From contig CABQJK010000001.1 in NCBI GenBank assembly GCA_902464495.1, forward strand, positions 1 through 64,000: 64,000 bases of DNA, written 5' to 3'. Under the pieces are notes generated by a model, which made no database searches, was not told the DNA's origin, and worked only from the letters and a program-made list of their open reading frames with translations. Positions 61,270-64,000 of the stretch are shown piece by piece (position 1 is the stretch's first letter; every line of letters starts with the position of its first letter). A program made the translations under genes and the position numbers. The stretch comes from an uncultured Collinsella sp. Lineage in GTDB: Bacteria > Actinomycetota > Coriobacteriia > Coriobacteriales > Coriobacteriaceae.

Positions 61270-61950
61270 TTACTCGGGCCAGATAAACTGGGTGCGGCCG
61301 GCCTCGCCGCCATCGATGAGCAGACTCTGTCCAGTCATAAACCGGTTGGTCACGGCCACAAAGTAGATCCACTCGGCGATTTCTTGGGCGGTAGCCCAGC
61401 GCTTAAGCGGCGTGAGCTCCATGATCTGGCTCCACAGGCGCTCGTCTTCCATCACGCAACGGTTGAGCGGCGTGATAACGCCGCCCGGGTCCACACTGTT
61501 GGCGATGGCCTGCGGCGCCAGACGGTTTGCAAGGTTCTTGGTGTAGGCGATAACGCCGCCCTTGCTGGCGGCATAGGCGGGAAACTCCGATCCCGTATGT
61601 CCGCTCGCCGACCCCACATTGACCACGGATTTAATAGCCGGCGCCGGCTTTGCGGCAAGCCCCTCCCCCACAAAGGCATAGCGCTCGGTCACGTTGATGG
61701 TGCCGCACAGGTTGGCGGCAATGTCGTCGGCCGAATCCTGCGTGCCGGCAACGTTCACGATCACCTGAGGCTCAAGATCATCTGGAAACGAGTCCGGCTC
61801 GCGCACATCAACGATCAGATGGCGGTAGCGCTCGTGCTCGATCGCCGCCGGCAGCAGATCAAAGCCCACGACCTCGTGACCCTCGTCCAAAAAGCGCTGC
61901 ACGCATGCGGCGCCAATGCCGCCCGAAGCGCCCGTGATCAACACCTGCAT
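61270..61950 (-). CDS. Short-chain dehydrogenase/reductase (hydroxysteroid-dehydrogenase-like)
   Basis: 226 residues. NAD(P)-binding TGASGGIG, NVAGTQ, catalytic Ser in NVGSASG, and YAASKGG with the Tyr-Lys pair; the tail DPGGVITPL is typical of classical SDRs. The size and DPGGVxTP pattern recall 3-alpha-hydroxysteroid dehydrogenases of bile-acid bacteria, but substrate cannot be decided from sequence. It shares a strand with the transporter gene 9 bases upstream, so they are likely co-transcribed. Confidence 0.8.
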   Translation of the reverse strand: MQVLITGASGGIGAACVQRFLDEGHEVVGFDLLPAAIEHERYRHLIVDVREPDSFPDDLEPQVIVNVAGTQDSADDIAANLCGTINVTERYAFVGEGLAAKPAPAIKSVVNVGSASGHTGSEFPAYAASKGGVIAYTKNLANRLAPQAIANSVDPGGVITPLNRCVMEDERLWSQIMELTPLKRWATAQEIAEWIYFVAVTNRFMTGQSLLIDGGEAGRTQFIWPE

Positions 61951-61959
61951 ATTGGCTCC

Positions 61960-62682
61960 TTAAGCAGTTGCGTGACGCTCGAGATACTCGGCACCCACGT
62001 TCTCGCGCTCCCAGCCGCGCACGACCTTGTAGCCCACGGGGCTCAGGAAGACCTCGCACAGCAGCTCGGCGATAGCACCGGTCAGCGAGCACATAAGCAC
62101 CTGGACCCAGGTCCAGCCAAAGAACGTATGGCTCACCACAATGGCGAAGACCAGGTTGTCAATGAACTGGCCAATGCCCGTGGACACATAGGAGCGGAAG
62201 GCAAAGCTCGCAAAGTTATTCTTTTTGAGCATGCGGCCGAGCGACTGGTTGAGCGTGGAGTTGACCACGGCAGAGGTGAGCATGGCCAGCGACGAGCCAA
62301 ACACCACGTACCAGGTGCCGCCGATCGTGGCGTTGAGGGCGGTGTTGACCTCGATCATGCCCGTGTCGTAGTAGGCGCCCCACATGCCGGGCGTGAGCGA
62401 GCACAGCCAAAAGCACAGGCTCACGGCCAGGTTGACCAGCAGCGCAAGGATAGAGATTTTGATGGATGCCTTGGCGCCAAAACGCTTGCAGATCATGTCC
62501 TGGCACAAAAACGAGACCCAGCTCACGACAAAGCCGCAGTCGAGTGCCAGATACGGCAGGCTGATAAGCTCTTTGTTGGCCAGCAGGTTCATCATGATGA
62601 CGCTCACGATAAACAGCGAAACCGTTGCCGCGGGAATGCTCCGCAACAGGACTTTGTAGTCCTCCATGACCTTCTTGATCAT
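61960..62682 (-). CDS. VUT-family queuosine-precursor transporter
   Basis: 240 residues from an ATG after AAAGGAG. About six membrane segments (SLFIVSVIMMNLLANKELI at the start; a conserved GQFIDNLVF and NSTLNQSL). The VUT/YhhQ family carries queuosine precursors such as preQ0/preQ1 across the membrane. A preQ1-like aptamer overlaps the leader (62690-62740), which supports the assignment. Confidence 0.85.
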   Translation of the reverse strand: MIKKVMEDYKVLLRSIPAATVSLFIVSVIMMNLLANKELISLPYLALDCGFVVSWVSFLCQDMICKRFGAKASIKISILALLVNLAVSLCFWLCSLTPGMWGAYYDTGMIEVNTALNATIGGTWYVVFGSSLAMLTSAVVNSTLNQSLGRMLKKNNFASFAFRSYVSTGIGQFIDNLVFAIVVSHTFFGWTWVQVLMCSLTGAIAELLCEVFLSPVGYKVVRGWERENVGAEYLERHATA

Positions 62683-62689
62683 TATGTAC

Positions 62690-62740
62690 TCCTTTGGTTT
62701 TAGGTTTAACGAGCAGGATATCGGACCCGAACTGCTCGGC
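62690..62740 (-). promoter_or_regulatory. Candidate preQ1 class-I riboswitch
   Basis: On the minus strand GAGCAG and CTGCTC (62732-62737, 62711-62716) close a hairpin whose loop starts TTCGGGT. The A-rich tail GTTAAACCTAAAACC can pair back through ACC with GGT of the loop, giving the H-type pseudoknot of preQ1-I, and its end merges with the AAAGGAG ribosome site. The downstream gene is a queuosine-precursor transporter. preQ1 would then block translation. The match is by shape and context; a covariance search is needed. Confidence 0.5.
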
Positions 62741-62767
62741 CGCCCCGGTCTTGAGACGACGGTGGGT

Positions 62768-62796
62768 ATGATAGCCGCTCCGCCGGCGGCAGGCAA
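62768..62796 (-). promoter_or_regulatory. Promoter of the transporter gene
   Basis: On the minus strand TTGCCT (62796-62791), a 17-base spacer and TATCAT (62773-62768) make a sigma-70-type promoter, with a start near 62761. It lies between the prfC terminator and the riboswitch candidate. Confidence 0.6.
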
Positions 62797-62832
62797 GCAA
62801 AGGGCGCGGCAGCCCCGTAAGGCCACCGCGCC
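62797..62832 (-). terminator. Terminator of prfC
   Basis: GGCGCGGTGGCC pairs with GGCTGCCGCGCC around TTACGG (minus-strand reading), followed by CTTTGCTTG. It begins 6 bases after the prfC stop. Confidence 0.6.
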
Positions 62833-62838
62833 GATGCG

Positions 62839-64000
62839 CTAAAACGTTACGTTGCCAAACTCCGACAGGATCAGGTCGGGATTGTGGTCGGTTGCCCAAT
62901 CCACGTTCCACGGGCTCGTGAACAGCAGCAGCTTGCCGCCGCGCATGTCCTCGACGCGTAGGGTGTCGCGCGTAAGCGACAGGCCCGGAATATCGATGGT
63001 GTCGGGGTCGTTCTGGATCCAGCGGATGTCGGTATAGGGCAGCGGCTGGCGGCGCACCTCAACGCGATACTCGGCCTTCAGACGGCGCTCGAGCACCTCA
63101 AACTGCAGCACGCCGACCACGCCCACGATGACGCTCTCCATGCCGGCACCCAGCTCGCGGAAGATCTGGATGGCGCCCTCCTGGGCAAGCTCCTCCATGC
63201 CCTTCACAAACTGCTTGCGCTTGAGCGTGTCGACCTGCGTAATGCGAGCGAACATCTCGGGGGCAAACGTCGGGATCTGCGGATACTGCACGTGGCGCTT
63301 GCCGGAGCACACGGTATCGCCGATGCTAAAGATGCCGGGGTCGAACAGGCCCACGATATCGCCGGCATATGCCTCGTCCACGATGGCGCGGTCGTCGGCC
63401 ATCATCGAGGTGCCCGTCGCCAACTTGAGCTTGCGGTTTCCCTGCACATGGAAGGCATCCATGCCGCGCTCGAACTTGCCCGAGCAAATGCGCACGAAGG
63501 CGATGCGGTCGCGGTGGTTCTTGTCCATGTTGGCCTGGATCTTAAAGACAAAGCCGCTAAAGTCGTCACGGCAGGGATCGACCGGCTCGCTGGTGAGCGT
63601 ATCGGTATAGGCGCGCGGCGTCGGGGCCAGACGCAGGAACTCCTTCAGGAAAGGCTCCACGCCAAAGTTGGTAAGCGCCGAGCCAAAGAACGCCGGGCTC
63701 AGCTTGCCGCAGGCCACGGCATCCAAGTCGAGCTCGTCGCCGGCGCCATCGAGCAGCTCGATGTCGTCCATCAGGTTCTTATGGTTTTCCTCACCAATGA
63801 GCTCGTCCATGGAAGGATCGCCCAGCTCGGCCTCGACCTCGGCGACCTTCTTGGTGGCGTTGGCGTGACCGTCGCCCTCAAAGGCGATAACGCGACGGGT
63901 CTGACGATCGAACACGCCGCGGAAGTTGCGACCGCTGCCGATCGGCCAGTTCATGGGATACGTATTGATACCCAGGACGTTCTCGATCTCTTCCATGAGC
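62839..64000 (-). CDS. prfC: Peptide chain release factor 3 (3' part)
   Basis: At least 385 residues of RF3, running off the right edge; the G domain motifs lie beyond the window. What is visible is the domain II region (GFVFKIQANMDKNHRDRIAFVRI, GRKRHVQYPQIPTFAPE) and domain III with GAGMESVIVGVVGVLQFEVL. RF3 is a GTPase that recycles RF1/RF2 after termination. A terminator, then the promoter of the transporter gene, follow it. Confidence 0.93.
   Translation of the reverse strand, partial: LMEEIENVLGINTYPMNWPIGSGRNFRGVFDRQTRRVIAFEGDGHANATKKVAEVEAELGDPSMDELIGEENHKNLMDDIELLDGAGDELDLDAVACGKLSPAFFGSALTNFGVEPFLKEFLRLAPTPRAYTDTLTSEPVDPCRDDFSGFVFKIQANMDKNHRDRIAFVRICSGKFERGMDAFHVQGNRKLKLATGTSMMADDRAIVDEAYAGDIVGLFDPGIFSIGDTVCSGKRHVQYPQIPTFAPEMFARITQVDTLKRKQFVKGMEELAQEGAIQIFRELGAGMESVIVGVVGVLQFEVLERRLKAEYRVEVRRQPLPYTDIRWIQNDPDTIDIPGLSLTRDTLRVEDMRGGKLLLFTSPWNVDWATDHNPDLILSEFGNVTF

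Noticed and set aside
1..64000. CRISPR arrays, tRNA and rRNA genes
   Set aside because: No regularly spaced repeats, and no cloverleaf or rRNA signature was noticed while reading both strands.

Overview
This window looks like a chromosomal segment of a gut Coriobacteriia bacterium, most likely Collinsella. The evidence is a high-GC gene stock with strong AAGGAG ribosome sites, LAxTG-type wall-sorting tails, a bile-salt-hydrolase-family gene, and many short palindromes built around GGGAC/GTCCC. No rRNA or tRNA gene was seen.

Layout. 0-4 kb: an acidic/RGG-rich protein, a short peptide-deformylase-like gene, an XRE-HTH/aminotransferase fusion, and two copies (A, B) of a structured RNA-like element. 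3.8-9.9 kb: a LysR/EamA divergon, the potassium transporter Kup, a choloylglycine hydrolase, a second deformylase-like gene and a third, permuted element (C). 10-15.4 kb: a purine permease and two tandem copies of a wall-anchored beta-helix-like surface protein; the duplication carried along the 3' end of the permease. 15.6-24 kb: an esterase, uracil permease UraA, a MetE-like enzyme, a LysR regulator, a HAD phosphatase, a TPP-riboswitch operon (thiM, thiamine-binding protein, thiE) and a patatin. 24.4-31.9 kb: two multidomain c-di-GMP proteins, a flavoprotein, an ArsC-like protein, a CobW GTPase and TrmL. 32-37 kb: an accessory block (membrane and secreted unknowns, serine recombinase, AAA ATPase) framed by near-identical palindromes. 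37-42.8 kb: a UvrA paralogue, a second ATPase of the same family and a TetM/EF-G-like GTPase. 42.8-50.8 kb: a candidate stand-alone ncRNA and housekeeping genes (RsmJ, RlmA, MATE pump, a second LysR/EamA divergon, Ung). 50.8-61.1 kb: a minus-strand cluster of hybrid kinase, MoxR ATPase, DUF58 protein, transglutaminase-like membrane protein and a 1411-residue BspA-like surface protein. 61.2-64 kb: a short-chain dehydrogenase, a queuosine-precursor transporter behind a candidate preQ1 riboswitch, and the 3' part of prfC.

Themes. Nucleobase uptake (two NCS2 permeases), thiamine salvage under a TPP switch, host-facing functions (bile-salt-hydrolase family, a steroid-dehydrogenase-like SDR, large surface proteins) and c-di-GMP signalling stand out. 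Several proteins have lost a family catalytic residue (both deformylases, the ArsC-like protein, the transglutaminase), so pseudo-enzymes are a recurrent feature. The most novel signal is the three-copy structured element on the plus strand at 232-382, 1952-2100 and 9324-9432, with compensatory helix changes around fixed internal loops.
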